A DNA stretch of 64,000 nucleotides from assembly GCF_037126465.1 (NCBI RefSeq), contig NC_088204.1, forward strand, positions 67,517,807-67,581,806, given 5' to 3'. The number at the start of each line of letters is the position of its first letter. Position 1 is the first letter of the stretch. The notes beneath the pieces are model-generated. The model was not told the origin of the DNA. It worked only from the letters and a program-made list of their open reading frames with translations, and made no database searches. The stretch comes from Ornithodoros turicata. Lineage: Eukaryota; Arthropoda; Arachnida; Ixodida; Argasidae. Of the stretch, positions 1 through 11,579 are shown piece after piece. The translations under genes and the position numbers were made by a program.

Positions 1-420
1 TAAAAGTCGTTGGGCCGTCCTTGCAAAAAAAAAAAAAAAAAGGTTGGGCCAAGCTTGGGGATTGACATTGCCCTTACTCGGCTCCAATTAATACTGCCAA
101 TCTTGGACCAATGTAGCAGACCGACCTATAAGACATGGGGCCAAAACAGGGCCAGTGTAGAACCAAGTCTGGGCAATAGCCTGCGCTTTGTCGGCTATAT
201 GGCGGCCCACCCATTAACAGCAACGATGGGCCAACTATGCCGAAGCAACGAGCACATGTTGGGCCGAGCTTGCAAAAGCTAGGCTGACCTACCCGACTTT
301 GGTTGGTGCATTATCGCCTAACAAGCTTGTTTCTTGACACAGATCTGTACCCTGGCCAATGTCTTGCCAAGCATTGGCCAGCCTGCAGTGTGCCAAGTTA
401 GGCCAAAGTAGTCCTGTGGC
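1..420. repeat. GGCCAA/TTGGCC-rich repeat, part 1
   Basis: The stretch is dense in TTGGCC, GGGCCAA and CTTGGCAAG words on both strands, interrupted by a 17-base A run near 27-43. No open frame with recognisable protein content is present. The word content resembles the related block at 845-1260 and recalls the CCAATATTGG foldback elements further right. It is probably a degenerate foldback DNA element cut by the window edge; the class is unknown. Confidence 0.4.
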
Positions 421-844
421 GTCGCTCATATTGACACTCAATTGTCTCGCGGCGTAGGGTAACGGCGTAGGGGAGAACCATAAAAGCTCGCAATATGCCC
501 GAGACCACTAGACTCAAACAGCTCACAAAGAAAAGAAATTGCATTTCTTTCCTGAGGAAGAACAGATAATATACACATGTTGTCTCGCGAGCTTCCACAA
601 ATTCGAGAGTCCTGTTCGCGTATGAGTCAAAATGAAGGGGGAAGTGTCTAAGTTAAATTCTCCGCGCACACAAACAACACTGAAATGTGGAATTGCATGT
701 CGTATTAGTTCACCATGAATATAACGGCTCTGTTTTGGCCGGTGCACGTGCTTTTGGTTTGAGACAATCACTTGACCAACCGAAAGTCGAACTTATGCAG
801 TACTACACCATTCCGCGTTTCCCTCTCCCCGACGCTACCGAGAT
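421..844. other. no gene recognised
   Basis: Only short, uninformative frames are present. I see no repeat shared with the rest of the window. Confidence 0.5.
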
Positions 845-1260
845 TTGACCAAGCTTGGCAAGAGCCTGGCTGGCCAACCTAGCCGTGCTTGGCAAGTGCT
901 TGGCCAATGAGCTCGTTTATTGGTACAGATCTGCCCCCTGCAAGACGGCTTGCAAAACCTCGCTCTACCTATCACTATGGAACATTATGCCAATATTGGC
1001 TGGCGAAAGAGTCGTCGACCAATTGCCAACTGACTTTTTGCCAACCGTCCAAGCGTGTTTTCTTCAGCTGCATTATTTTCGAGTTTGTTTGCAGTGCAGG
1101 GCCGACGCTGGCCCGTCTTTATTATGCCAATCTCTCAATAGCGCGCTCGCAACACGTCACGCAACGCTCGCGACCCAACGTCATTCGCCAACCACCACTG
1201 TGAGCGACATCAGACCAACGTTGGTCCAAGGTGCAGTGGCCGACTAAGTCGCTTGCCGAC
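845..1260. repeat. GGCCAA/TTGGCC-rich repeat, part 2
   Basis: A second block of CTTGGCAAG, TTGGCCAA and GCCAACC words, similar in style to 1-420. The open frames here follow the repeat composition and have no protein-like features. Confidence 0.4.
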
Positions 1261-2386
1261 CAAAAACGGACCACTCGCCGGTGGTTGACAGCAGGCAATT
1301 TCCATTTGGGATGACACCTCCCTGCACTCCCTGCACTTTTCTTTGACCGACCACTTCTTGATGATCATGCATTGATGACCATTATCTTGCAATGACCATG
1401 CAGGACCACGCAAGAAAAATAAACGACGCTGGAAATCACAAGAAACAACTAGCGGTTCACTTCAGAAGCATCTCTTCTATCCAGCCTTTCACATTCGGGA
1501 AATGAACCCCTTTTTCCAATATCCCCTCATCGCATCCGGTAATATGCACCTGACAAAAGATGTTATTGAAACGCCGTGCAACCACCCAAGGGCATGTTTC
1601 CCAATCTTCCCTTCGTCCCAAGTGGCAATTTCACACTCTGATTGAGCCGTCTCAACCCATGCTTGTCTTTGCCTTACACCGAGTCAAAGTCGTAGCCCGA
1701 GGCGGCGGACCGTACAAAACGGAAGTGACCTCATTACTGCTTCCTCTACGACGTCACTTGAGCAGGCTGATATGCGGTTAATGAGCTCCTCGACTCATGT
1801 TGTTCTTACAAGGTCCTAGTGGCGCTCTAAATTGGAGTTCCAATGTCGCTTGGCTGTTACCGCAGTCGTGCGCTAAGTAATCAAGTGGAAACGAACATGC
1901 TTAAGTTGACAGCACTGTGCAGGAAATTAAACGGCGGAGAGGAGTACGGTGTTTACTCTCCGGCTTGCTAGAGATTGAGGATCAATGGTGATCCTGTTTT
2001 TTTCTCTCCTTGGTCGATGGCCGCCGATAACGGATATGGCGTCCTTGCAGGGCCTGCGGATGTAATGAGGCATGTGTGCAGGGAATGGGGAATTCACTTA
2101 TGGGTTGAATTAGGGCTCTTAGGTTATGAGATAAAATAGTCAATACAATATAATGCTCATAATATCCTCGAACCTGTATCATTTGACTTGCAGTGAAAGA
2201 GAAATACTTTAGTTCTAACGGGACACGCGCAGTTCACTGAAAGCTAGACCAAGAGCCAGAAGACCTGTGCTTGCGTTTCTAAAATACATCGACTTGACAC
2301 AGAAGAAATGGTCAAAAGTTGGCCGTTTCGATGCTTATATAAGCTTCATCATGAACGCATGAACAAAACGCTGTCCAAGCTGTTAC
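1261..2386. other. no gene recognised
   Basis: Unique-looking sequence with short frames only. It ends in a 12-base A run just before the SINE. Confidence 0.5.
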
Positions 2387-2404
2387 TTAAAAAAAAAAAA
2401 GAAA

Positions 2405-2668
2405 CGTGTTAGCGCCGCGAAGCAACCGTGGCTATGAGCGGCGTACAGACGTGGACAGATGGAGAGTGGACAGTAGCAAGGAGTGAGGGACAGGGTGGGT
2501 TACTATGCGTCCTGGGCCGACTTCATTGGGAACTGTGCCGACATTCGTTTGGAAAGTCTTCGGAAAACCGAGGGGAAAACCTCAGACAGCACAGCCGGTG
2601 CCGAGATTCAATCCTGTGTCACCTCCCCGTCACGGCCTGGAAAGCGATCATCCTATAACCACTATGTC
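2405..2668 (-). repeat. tRNA-derived SINE, subfamily A, copy 1
   Basis: Read on the minus strand, a tRNA-like head (degenerate B box around 2608-2620) leads into a body shared with other copies: GTCGGCACAGTTCCC, GGACGCAT, CCATCTGTCCACGTCTGTAC and GCTTCGCGGCGCTAACACG. The same body recurs at 30617, 36640, 37953, 49655 and 58300. The architecture resembles the Ruka SINEs of ixodid ticks; the family name is not verified. Confidence 0.75.
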
Positions 2669-2734
2669 ATGGGAGCTGCATGGTCAGGGCTGTTCTGAAA
2701 TGGAACGAACCAGCAGATGTCATCGTGACGGAAC

Positions 2735-2955
2735 TGGTTAGCGTAGTCGGCCACGCTCAGGCGGGCAACGTCACGACTAGAGCAGGGGGGACCGTGCGTC
2801 CTGGGTCGACTTCACAGGGAGCTGTGTCGACATTTGTCTTAAAACGTCTGAGGAAAACCCAGGGAAAACACTGAAACTGCACAGCTGGCTCACGGATTCG
2901 AACGTGGGTCACCTCAGCTTATTTGGCACACTGGAACCAACAGAGCTACCCACAA
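2735..2955 (-). repeat. tRNA-derived SINE, subfamily B, copy 1
   Basis: On the minus strand there is a B box (reverse of ATTCGAACGTGGG) and a body with GACAAATGTCGACACAGCTCCC. The tail carries AACGTCACGACT and GGCCACGC in place of the subfamily A tail. The same arrangement appears at 62690-62895 and, cut short, at 36030. Confidence 0.65.
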
Positions 2956-3159
2956 CCAAACGCTCCCAGCCCAAAACCAGACAGAACTGCAGTGAACGCA
3001 AATGGCGCACGTCATCAGCCCATTCTTCTTTGTGTTTCCTCCACACAAGCCATGTCCAAGACACTGACCAGCGTTTCTTTCTTTTTTTTTTTTTTTTTTT
3101 TTTTGCGCTTTTCATGAAGCCCGTATAGGCATCGAAACGACCGACTTTTAATTTCCTTT

Positions 3160-3405
3160 TCTGGTGTTACACAAAGCCGGTATAATTAAACCGTACAACA
3201 ACATACTCCAACCGAGAAGACTTCCCGCGGAACATAGTACATTGTGTCAGTGATCTGTCTATCATACACGACCTCTCTAAAGACGTAACATTTGAACACC
3301 ACAAGACGGCCAAGAGAGCAAACGGGCGGCGGGTGTCGAACCTGCAACATTTGATTACCTGAGCAGTGCGTAAAGCATTACACCACGCTGGCACGCCTTC
3401 GACGA
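3160..3405 (-). repeat. second type of tRNA-derived SINE head
   Basis: On the minus strand 3405-3329 reads as a tRNA-like promoter: an A-box-like GCGTGGTGTAATGCTTTACG and a B box GGTTCGACACC. The spacing fits a Pol III promoter but no full cloverleaf can be made. It is unlike the Ruka-like head, so it represents a different family. Body boundaries are uncertain. Confidence 0.45.
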
Positions 3406-3410
3406 TTTGC

Positions 3411-4035
3411 CCAAGAAACTCTTACGGAGGCAAGGGGCAGCCATATTCACAACGCACTCGTAACTACAACAAGTGCGTGTTTCAAGTTTGTGGGCTGCTG
3501 GTACGATTGAAGGTTTGCAAATCCCCCCCCCCCCCCTTCTTTATCTACCCAACGAGTACGTGGATCGGCATGGCTAGCCGTAAACGCCCAAATATCATTT
3601 CATATTCCTCTATTGCATCGTGAAGTGTTTTAACATACAGACCGCCATATCTACAATTGCAGAGAGTTTATAGAAACACCCTTTATCATGATCGCGCCTG
3701 CACTTTTAGCCAGAAAAGGGTTGCACCGTTCCCTCCAAACCTAGTTACTCATGTTCCATTCCCTCGCCTTCAATTGCTGCGCGCATAATTTTTCCTTCCC
3801 CAGGGGCTCGCATCCCCGCACCACGAGCATTCTCGTGGAATCCCTTAAACAAACGGTGCATCTGACAGCTAGCTCAGCCGGCGTCCCGTGAAAGTTTTAA
3901 CTAAGCCTAATTCTTTCCATAGCCCATCAGCCAATTAGAGCTTAAAGTGGGAAAAGAAGCCGCCAGGGAAAGGCAGGGAAGAAGTTTTTAGAAATTCGGA
4001 TCACCTTTAACGAACTCGGAGCCAGTGTGAGCGGA
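3411..4035. other. no gene recognised
   Basis: Contains a 14-base C run at 3523-3536. Nothing else is recognised. Confidence 0.5.
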
Positions 4036-4039
4036 CGGT

Positions 4040-4440
4040 GCCTCGTCCAAGTTGATTCGTTTTTGTAGAATTCTGTTCGATATAATGGCGCCTTTTCGAC
4101 GTTTTCGCTAAAGCGTTAGTTTTTTAGGTGGTTGTGTGGATTCGAATACTGGAATTTCTATGCTCGACAGATTAAGTTTACAGGCGACGTGTTGCCACAT
4201 TTTGGACAATAGGAAACAGGCAGCGTACTGTGATACTTTTTTTATTTCATAGTGTGGTTGCTGCCGGTTACTTCGTTTTATAGAATCCTGTACGTTATAA
4301 TCTCGTATTCTCGCTCAAAGAATGGCCTTTAGGTTGCTGTGCGACCAAATACTGACACTATAGGTTACTCGCAGCGTGTGCGACAATATCTAGGGAACAC
4401 AAGCAGTGTACCATGAGGCATTTCGCATCGCAATATGACA
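4040..4440 (+). repeat. degenerate tandem dimer, about 220 bp
   Basis: Two diverged copies follow each other: 4045-4235 and 4260-4440. Shared landmarks in order are TAGAATcCTGT, GATATAAT/GTTATAAT, TTTTCGCT/TTCTCGCTC, TAGGTTGTGTG-type text, CGAATACT/CAAATACTG and GTGTTGCCACA/GTGTGCGACAA, ending with a CAGYGTAC(T/C) word. It is an old duplication of unknown origin. Confidence 0.45.
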
Positions 4441-4614
4441 CTATGAGACCTCCTTCGAGTTCCTTAATTCTCTACTCCTACTTTGTCTTAATTTTTAACA
4501 GGTCCGAGTTTCCATCGAAAACTTGTTGACTCCATAACCTAAAAAGTATATCCCGCGACACCTGATTTAATAATAAAAAGAAGACGAAGAGTGACGTTGA
4601 GGTGCAGCAACGTA

Positions 4615-4709
4615 AACACACCACGGAGAAGGAGACAATGTCGCAGAACTCTTGACTGGTGGCTGCACAGAGTCGGCGTTCTGTGGTGTCTCCTTCTCCT
4701 TGTTGTGTT
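4615..4709. repeat. inverted repeat, 23-bp arms
   Basis: Arms 4615-4637 and 4687-4709 pair with two mismatches (core GGAGAAGGAGACA) around a 49-nt loop. It may be a small foldback element. Confidence 0.6.
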
Positions 4710-4884
4710 TTGGCGCTCTTGCACCGCGAAGTATGTCCCAACTACCCCAAGTTTTCATCCTATGAGACGAAGAATGAATGGTTCGCAATACGGCCTGTTA
4801 CCTTCACACATAAGTGGAATTTCTTCGCGTAATCCGTACCACAAATTCCGATGCATAGTGAGCATAACCATGGGTGCCGTTGAA

Positions 4885-5710
4885 GGGGGGCAAGGGGACA
4901 CTTGCCCCCCCCCCACTCTGGCCCCTGGCTCAGACCTTTTCTTTTCTTTTATTTTTTCGTGACTTTGCGAGAGCCCTGCCGACGTGGTCAAGGCTGCACA
5001 TCTCTGAAGGTTCCCGTCGTATTTCTCACACTTTTCTTTTTCGTTCCGTAGCCCGCAAACAGCACACGACCTATTCGTCCTAAATAAAGTGGGACTGTGC
5101 AGCGACGGCCGGATCTGAGATCTTGCCCATTCCTGAAAAATGACCCAGCGGCACCCCTGAGCGTAACGTTAAGAATCACTCTGACCCATTTGCGAGCAGA
5201 TGCCATTTGCCTAAGCTGCCGATTTTTCATACGGTTTCTTTCGGCCTCAGCTATAATCCACAGGTTCGGCCTTCCATATTTTTCACGCGTATTATTTCTC
5301 CCCCGGTTGTTCTCTGGAATGATTCATCGTCGGGGAGCATCAATGTGTGCTAATAGGCACGCGCGGTCAAAAGGGGCCTTTTAAAAATATACGATACCCG
5401 TGTGCGTTCCTGCCACGCTATAACGTACGACGAACGCTTTACAACGTTTAAGCACTTCGTCGTCCACCAAGGATGTTACCTCCCTCGTCGGGGCCGCAAT
5501 CAGTATGTATAAGATGGCGAGGAAGTCCACTACTTATTCCTCGATAGGCGAGTGCTTTAGTTGCATGAAAAAAAATGAAGAAGAAACGTTTGCCAGAGAG
5601 GCAGCGAGGGGAGTTTGCGCCCAGGGTAGGTTAAATTTCAAGCGCCCCCCCCCCCTCCCACTGCCGTCGGAAGCCCTGTAAACAAAGAAAAGGAAACGCT
5701 ACTTGTATTG
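4885..5710. other. possible TIR element with G/C-run ends; no gene
   Basis: The left side has GGGGGGCAAGGGG followed by a 12-base C run. The right side has an 11-base C run (5645-5655) followed by CTGCCGTCGGAAGCCCTG. The right end, reversed, reads CAGGGCTTCCGACGG, which resembles hAT-type ends such as those at 38388 and 51234. No matching target duplication was found. Confidence 0.25.
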
Positions 5711-6335
5711 CCAAGATCGTAAATTCAAATTGTCTTCATTCCCACTTTATACTGTCCAACCAACCTGCCAGGGCCTGCCGCTCGGCGCCATTTTTTGACG
5801 AGGGCGCCCGGGGCGGCTGCCCCTGTCGCTAGGGCTCTGGCTGGTACCTAGGAAAGCAAACTGGAGAATACATTGCACATTTTCACAAACAGAAACAATA
5901 TCAGTATGTGCTCATGCAGAAATCAGTCTGGCCTGGTTGTTTTATTCAGAGCAAATGGCAATCGGAAACAACAGTTAAGGCCAACTCTACCAAGAAATCT
6001 AAATACGTCTCTGACTGGTTTGTGCGGGCGCATGACACCTCTGAGTCACAACGTAGTGCACCCTCATCCTTCAAGCTGTTGCGCGTTGTCATGTTGCAAA
6101 ATTCAAACACCGACGCACATACAGCATATCTCGGGGGGGAGGGGGGTCTGCTTATGGGAGTAGCCGAATTTTTCGTGTGTCGAATTCAATCTCTCCCTAT
6201 TATCTTTTTTCTTTTTTCTTGTCAACATCAACATCAAACACGTGAGAGATTCGCGTCACGAAAACATGGAAATCCCCGTTCATAATGAACGCCGCATGCA
6301 CAATAATCAACGAAGTATTGTGGTTGTTCGGGTCA
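5711..6335. other. no gene recognised
   Basis: Short frames only; no repeat assigned. Confidence 0.5.
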
Positions 6336-6340
6336 TAAAT

Positions 6341-6735
6341 CGTATCGTTTTCGTAGAATTCTTCCGATACGCTAAAACTCCGTATTAGGGAGTGTTTGTA
6401 GATCGGAATGCGCTCACGATAACGGTTCCGAGAAAATGATAAGCCAGTCGCCCTGGTTCTTTGAAGTGGGTGACATCACCCTGCTAAGCTTGGATTTGAT
6501 AACTTCCTTTGTCGTATCGTTTTCGCAGAATTCTTCCGATACGCCAGAACTCCGTATTAGGGAGTGTTTGTAGATCGGAACGCGCTCACGATAACGGTTC
6601 CGAAAAAATGATAAGCCAGTCGACCTGGTTCTTTGAAGTGGGTGACATCACACTGCTAAACTTGGATTTGATAACTTCCTTTGTCGTATCGTTTTCGTAT
6701 AATTCTTCCGATGTACTAAAACTGGTTAAGAATAA
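6341..6735 (+). repeat. 172-bp tandem repeat, about 2.2 copies
   Basis: The landmark CGTATCGTTTTCG recurs at 6341, 6513 and 6685, giving a period of 172 bp; the third copy is partial. Each unit contains ATGATAAGCCAGTCG followed by TTTGAAGTGGGTGACATCAC. A diverged relative of that part lies on the far side of the satellite near 11619-11680. Confidence 0.8.
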
Positions 6736-6870
6736 AGGCTGATCCACACTGCTGCGTATACGGTTGCGCTTGCGTGTTACGTCCGCGGACAACGAATCAC
6801 TGCAACGGAACGTCCTTCAAGATAGAACGAAGGTACACGCAGCCGTAAACGCTGCAGTGTGAACCAGCCT
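6736..6870. mobile_element. MITE with TAA target duplication (Harbinger-like)
   Basis: A 135-bp element with terminal inverted repeats. The left end AGGCTGATCCACACTGCTGC and the reversed right end AGGCTGGTTCACACTGCAGC differ at three positions, and pairing continues to about 37 bp with few mismatches. It is flanked by TAA on both sides (6733-6735 and 6871-6873). A 3-bp TWA duplication is typical of PIF/Harbinger elements. No transposase is encoded. Confidence 0.75.
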
Positions 6871-6929
6871 TAAGTACTGCAGTCAAAATGTAGACGGGTA
6901 GAAAATCGCCCAACTGCCTCAGGACGAGA

Positions 6930-9157
6930 GCCGCCGATATTTCGAACGGAAACTTTTGGATCCCGGAGATGAGTTTCAGAAGAAAAGTTGATTCCCAGAA
7001 CAAGACTGTGTTCGAAACATCGGCTGCTCCTCCTGAGGCACTTCCCTTCATGCAGTCAAATTGTACAGACAACCTGGTGAGCATGTCAAACGCTGCTCCC
7101 AGAGAGTGGTCCTTCCCGATCAATCTGTGAGGAAGGTGCCAAGGTATGCAAGGCAGCATCCATATTTACACGAGGTGGAAGCCGCCGATATTTCGAACAG
7201 AGAGTATTGGATCTGGAGTTTGAGAGGAAAAGTTGATTCCCAGAAGAACAGTCTGTTCGAAATATCGGCGGCTCTCCTCATGAGGCACTTTGCTTCATGC
7301 AGTCAAATTGTACAGACAACCTGGTGAGCATGTCAAACGCTGCTCCCAGAGAGTGGTCCTTCCCGATCAATCTGTGAGGAAGGTGCCAAGGTATGCAAGG
7401 CAGCATCCATATTTACACGAGGTGGAAGCCGCCGATATTTCGAACAGAGAGTATTGGATCTGGAGTTTGAGAGGAAAAGTTGATTCCCAGAAGAACAGTC
7501 TGTTCGAAATATCGGCGGCTCTCCTCATGAGGCACTTTGCTTCATGCAGTCAAATTGTACAGACAACCTGGTGAGCATGTCAAACGCTGCTCCCAGAGAG
7601 TGGTCCTTCCCGATCAATCTGTGAGGAAGGTGCCAAGGTATGCAAGGCAGCATCCATATTTACACGAGGTGGAAGCCGCCGATATTTCGAACAGAGAGTA
7701 TTGGATCTGGAGTTTGAGAGGAAAAGTTGATTCCCAGAAGAACAGTCTGTTCGAAATATCGGCGGCTCTCCTCATGAGGCACTTTGCTTCATGCAGTCAA
7801 ATTGTACAGACAACCTGGTGAGCATGTCAAACGCTGCTCCCAGAGAGTGGTCCTTCCCGATCAATCTGTGAGGAAGGTGCCAAGGTATGCAAGGCAGCAT
7901 CCATATTTACACGAGGTGAAAGCCGCCGATATTTCCAACAGCGAGTATTGGATCTGGAGTTTGAGAAGAAAAGTTGATTCCCAGAAGAACAGTCTGTTCG
8001 AAATATCGGCGGCTCTCCTCATGAGGCACTTTGCTTCATGCAGTCAAATTGTACAGACAACCTGGTGAGCATGTCAAACGCTGCTCCCAGAGAGTGGTCC
8101 TTCCCGATCAATCTGTGAGGAAGGTGCCAAGGTATGCAAGGCAGCATCCATATTTACACGAGGTGGAAGCCGCCGATATTTCGAACAGAGAGTATTGGAT
8201 CTGGAGTTTGAGAGGAAAAGTTGATTCCCAGAAGAACAGTCTGTTCGAAATATCGGCGGCTCTCCTCATGAGGCACTTTGCTTCATGCAGTCAAATTGTA
8301 CAGACAACCTGGTGAGCATGTCAAACGCTGCTCCCAGAGAGTGGTCCTTCCCGATCAATCTGTGAGGAAGGTGCCAAGGTATGCAAGGCAGCATCCATAT
8401 TTACACGAGGTGGAAGCCGCCGATATTTCGAACAGAGAGTATTGGATCTGGAGTTTGAGAGGAAAAGTTGATTCCCAGAAGAACAGTCTGTTCGAAATAT
8501 CGGCGGCTCTCCTCATGAGGCACTTTGCTTCATGCAGTCAAATTGTACAGACAACCTGGTGAGCATGTCAAACGCTGCTCCCAGAGAGTGGTCCTTCCCG
8601 ATCAATCTGTGAGGAAGGTGCCAAGGTATGCAAGGCAGCATCCATATTTACACGAGGTGAAAGCCGCCGATATTTCCAACAGCGAGTATTGGATCTGGAG
8701 TTTGAGAAGAAAAGTTGATTCCCAGAAGAACAGTCTGTTCGAAATATCGGCGGCTCTCCTCATGAGGCACTTTGCTTCATGCAGTCAAATTGTACAGACA
8801 ACCTGGTGAGCATGTCAAACGCTGCTCCCAGAGAGTGGTCCTTCCCGATCAATCTGTGAGGAAGGTGCCAAGGTATGCAAGGCAGCATCCATATTTACAC
8901 GAGGTGAAAGCCGCCGATATTTCCAACAGCGAGTATTGGATCTGGAGTTTGAGAAGAAAAGTTGATTCCCAGAAGAACAGTCTGTTCGAAATATCGGCGG
9001 CTCTCGTCCTGAGGTACTTACCTTCGTGCAGTCAAATTGTACAGACAAACCTGGTGAGCATGTCAAACACTGCTCCCTGAGAGCGGGGCTTCCCGATCAA
9101 TCTGTGGGGAAGGTTCCAAGGTAAGCAAGGCAGCATCCATATTTACACGGGCTGAGA
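6930..9157. repeat. satellite block 1: 247-bp units, variants A and B
   Basis: Variant A has GGTGGAAGCCGCC, TTTCGAACAGAGAG and GAGAGGAAAAG. Variant B has GGTGAAAGCCGCC, TTTCCAACAGCGAG and GAGAAGAAAAG. From 7181 the order is A A A B A A B B. The A-A-B run starting at 7428 repeats as 7428-8168 and 8169-8909, a 741-bp higher-order unit. The variant B changes break the hairpin arm. Confidence 0.85.
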
Positions 9158-11145
9158 GCCGCCGATATTTCGAAAACAGAGAAGAGTTTGAGAAGAAAAG
9201 TTGATTCCCAGAAGAACAGTCTGTTCGAAATATCGGCGGCTCTCGTCCTGAGGTACTTACCTTCGTGCAGTCAAATTGTACAGACAAACCTGGTGAGCAT
9301 GTCAAACACTGCTCCCTGAGAGCGGGGCTTCCCGATCAATCTGTGGGGAAGGTTCCAAGGTAAGCAAGGCAGCATCCATATTTACACGGGCTGAGAGCCG
9401 CCGATATTTCGAAAACAGAGAAGAGTTTGAGAAGAAAAGTTGATTCCCAGAAGAACAGTCTGTTCGAAATATCGGCGGCTCTCGTCCTGAGGTACTTACC
9501 TTCGTGCAGTCAAATTGTACAGACAAACCTGGTGAGCATGTCAAACACTGCTCCCTGAGAGCGGGGCTTCCCGATCAATCTGTGGGGAAGGTTCCAAGGT
9601 AAGCAAGGCAGCATCCATATTTACACGGGCTGAGAGCCGCCGATATTTCGAAAACAGAGAAGAGTTTGAGAAGAAAAGTTGATTCCCAGAAGAACAGTCT
9701 GTTCGAAATATCGGCGGCTCTCGTCCTGAGGTACTTACCTTCGTGCAGTCAAATTGTACAGACAAACCTGGTGAGCATGTCAAACACTGCTCCCTGAGAG
9801 CGGGGCTTCCCGATCAATCTGTGGGGAAGGTTCCAAGGTAAGCAAGGCAGCATCCATATTTACACGGGCTGAGAGCCGCCGATATTTCGAAAACAGAGAA
9901 GAGTTTGAGAAGAAAAGTTGATTCCCAGAAGAACAGTCTGTTCGAAATATCGGCGGCTCTCGTCCTGAGGTACTTACCTTCGTGCAGTCAAATTGTACAG
10001 ACAAACCTGGTGAGCATGTCAAACACTGCTCCCTGAGAGCGGGGCTTCCCGATCAATCTGTGGGGAAGGTTCCAAGGTAAGCAAGGCAGCATCCATATTT
10101 ACACGGGCTGAGAGCCGCCGATATTTCGAAAACAGAGAAGAGTTTGAGAAGAAAAGTTGATTCCCAGAAGAACAGTCTGTTCGAAATATCGGCGGCTCTC
10201 GTCCTGAGGTACTTACCTTCGTGCAGTCAAATTGTACAGACAAACCTGGTGAGCATGTCAAACACTGCTCCCTGAGAGCGGGGCTTCCCGATCAATCTGT
10301 GGGGAAGGTTCCAAGGTAAGCAAGGCAGCATCCATATTTACACGGGCTGAGAGCCGCCGATATTTCGAAAACAGAGAAGAGTTTGAGAAGAAAAGTTGAT
10401 TCCCAGAAGAACAGTCTGTTCGAAATATCGGCGGCTCTCGTCCTGAGGTACTTACCTTCGTGCAGTCAAATTGTACAGACAAACCTGGTGAGCATGTCAA
10501 ACACTGCTCCCTGAGAGCGGGGCTTCCCGATCAATCTGTGGGGAAGGTTCCAAGGTAAGCAAGGCAGCATCCATATTTACACGGGCTGAGAGCCGCCGAT
10601 ATTTCGAAAACAGAGAAGAGTTTGAGAAGAAAAGTTGATTCCCAGAAGAACAGTCTGTTCGAAATATCGGCGGCTCTCGTCCTGAGGTACTTACCTTCGT
10701 GCAGTCAAATTGTACAGACAAACCTGGTGAGCATGTCAAACACTGCTCCCTGAGAGCGGGGCTTCCCGATCAATCTGTGGGGAAGGTTCCAAGGTAAGCA
10801 AGGCAGCATCCATATTTACACGGGCTGAGAGCCGCCGATATTTCGAAAACAGAGAAGAGTTTGAGAAGAAAAGTTGATTCCCAGAAGAACAGTCTGTTCG
10901 AAATATCGGCGGCTCTCGTCCTGAGGTACTTACCTTCGTGCAGTCAAATTGTACAGACAAACCTGGTGAGCATGTCAAACACTGCTCCCTGAGAGCGGGG
11001 CTTCCCGATCAATCTGTGGGGAAGGTTCCAAGGTAAGCAAGGCAGCATCCATATTTACACGGGCTGAGAGCCGCCGATATTTCGAAAACAGAGAAGAGTT
11101 TGAGAAGAAAAGTTGATTCCCAGAACAAGAAGAGTCTCTGTTCGA
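9158..11145. repeat. satellite block 2: 239-bp units, homogeneous
   Basis: Nine units that appear identical except the last, which diverges after about 11120. Compared with block 1 each unit lacks the segment containing TATTGGATCTGGAG and has TTTCGAAAACAGAGAAGAG instead. The arms GAGAGCCGCCGATATTTCGAA are perfect over about 21 bp. Such homogeneity suggests recent expansion or conversion, or an assembly-collapsed array. Confidence 0.9.
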
Positions 11146-11579
11146 AATATCGGCGGCTCTCGTCCTGAGGGACTTCCCTTCGTGCAGTCAAATTGTACAG
11201 GCAATGTGGGGAGCATGCTAAATACTGCTCCCCGAGAGCGGGGCTTCTCGATCAATCTGTGAGGAAAGTGCCAATGTATGCAAGGCACCATCCATATGTT
11301 TACACGGGGTGAAGGCACATTGACACCCATCAGGTGTCTCACTGAGCAGTTTGACTGGACTTTATCATTGCTCACTCACATCGGATAAGAAATAAGTGGT
11401 CTCTCACCTAGCTAACTGTACTCTACCCGGAAACACATTGGTCATTCATTTTTTTTGCTCCACCAGGGCGTAGCAAGCCGACATAGGTCTGGCTGACCTC
11501 TCCTTGCGTGGACGCCACCTCCTGCTTATCAAACTTATATATGCCCCCCCCCCCCCCCCACGAGACAATAGAGAGTTTT

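Larger units (their letters stand above)
6875..11320. repeat. satellite array of 18 units in two blocks (247 bp and 239 bp)
   Basis: The anchor GCCGCCGATATTT recurs at 6930, 7181, 7428, 7675, 7922, 8169, 8416, 8663 and 8910 (spacing 247 after the first) and then at 9158, 9397, 9636, 9875, 10114, 10353, 10592, 10831 and 11070 (spacing 239). The outermost copies at both ends are diverged; the interior 239-bp units look identical. Every unit contains an inverted pair built on GCCGCCGATATTTCGAA. In a 247-bp unit the perfect arms are 22 bp (7180-7201 and 7252-7273) around 50 nt. The small frames inside it cannot be a continuous protein because neither period is a multiple of three. Confidence 0.95.

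Noticed and set aside
855..1247. 130-codon plus-strand frame
   Set aside because: It lies wholly in GGCCAA-rich repeat; the residues reflect the repeated words.
7061..11191. Recurring 80-94 residue frames on both strands across the tandem array
   Set aside because: They are the satellite unit read out. Periods of 247 and 239 are not multiples of three, so no continuous repeat protein is possible, and there is no codon bias or homology.
6875..11320. Could the array be a CRISPR or other spacer system?
   Set aside because: Whole 239-247-bp units repeat with no variable spacers, in a eukaryotic setting.
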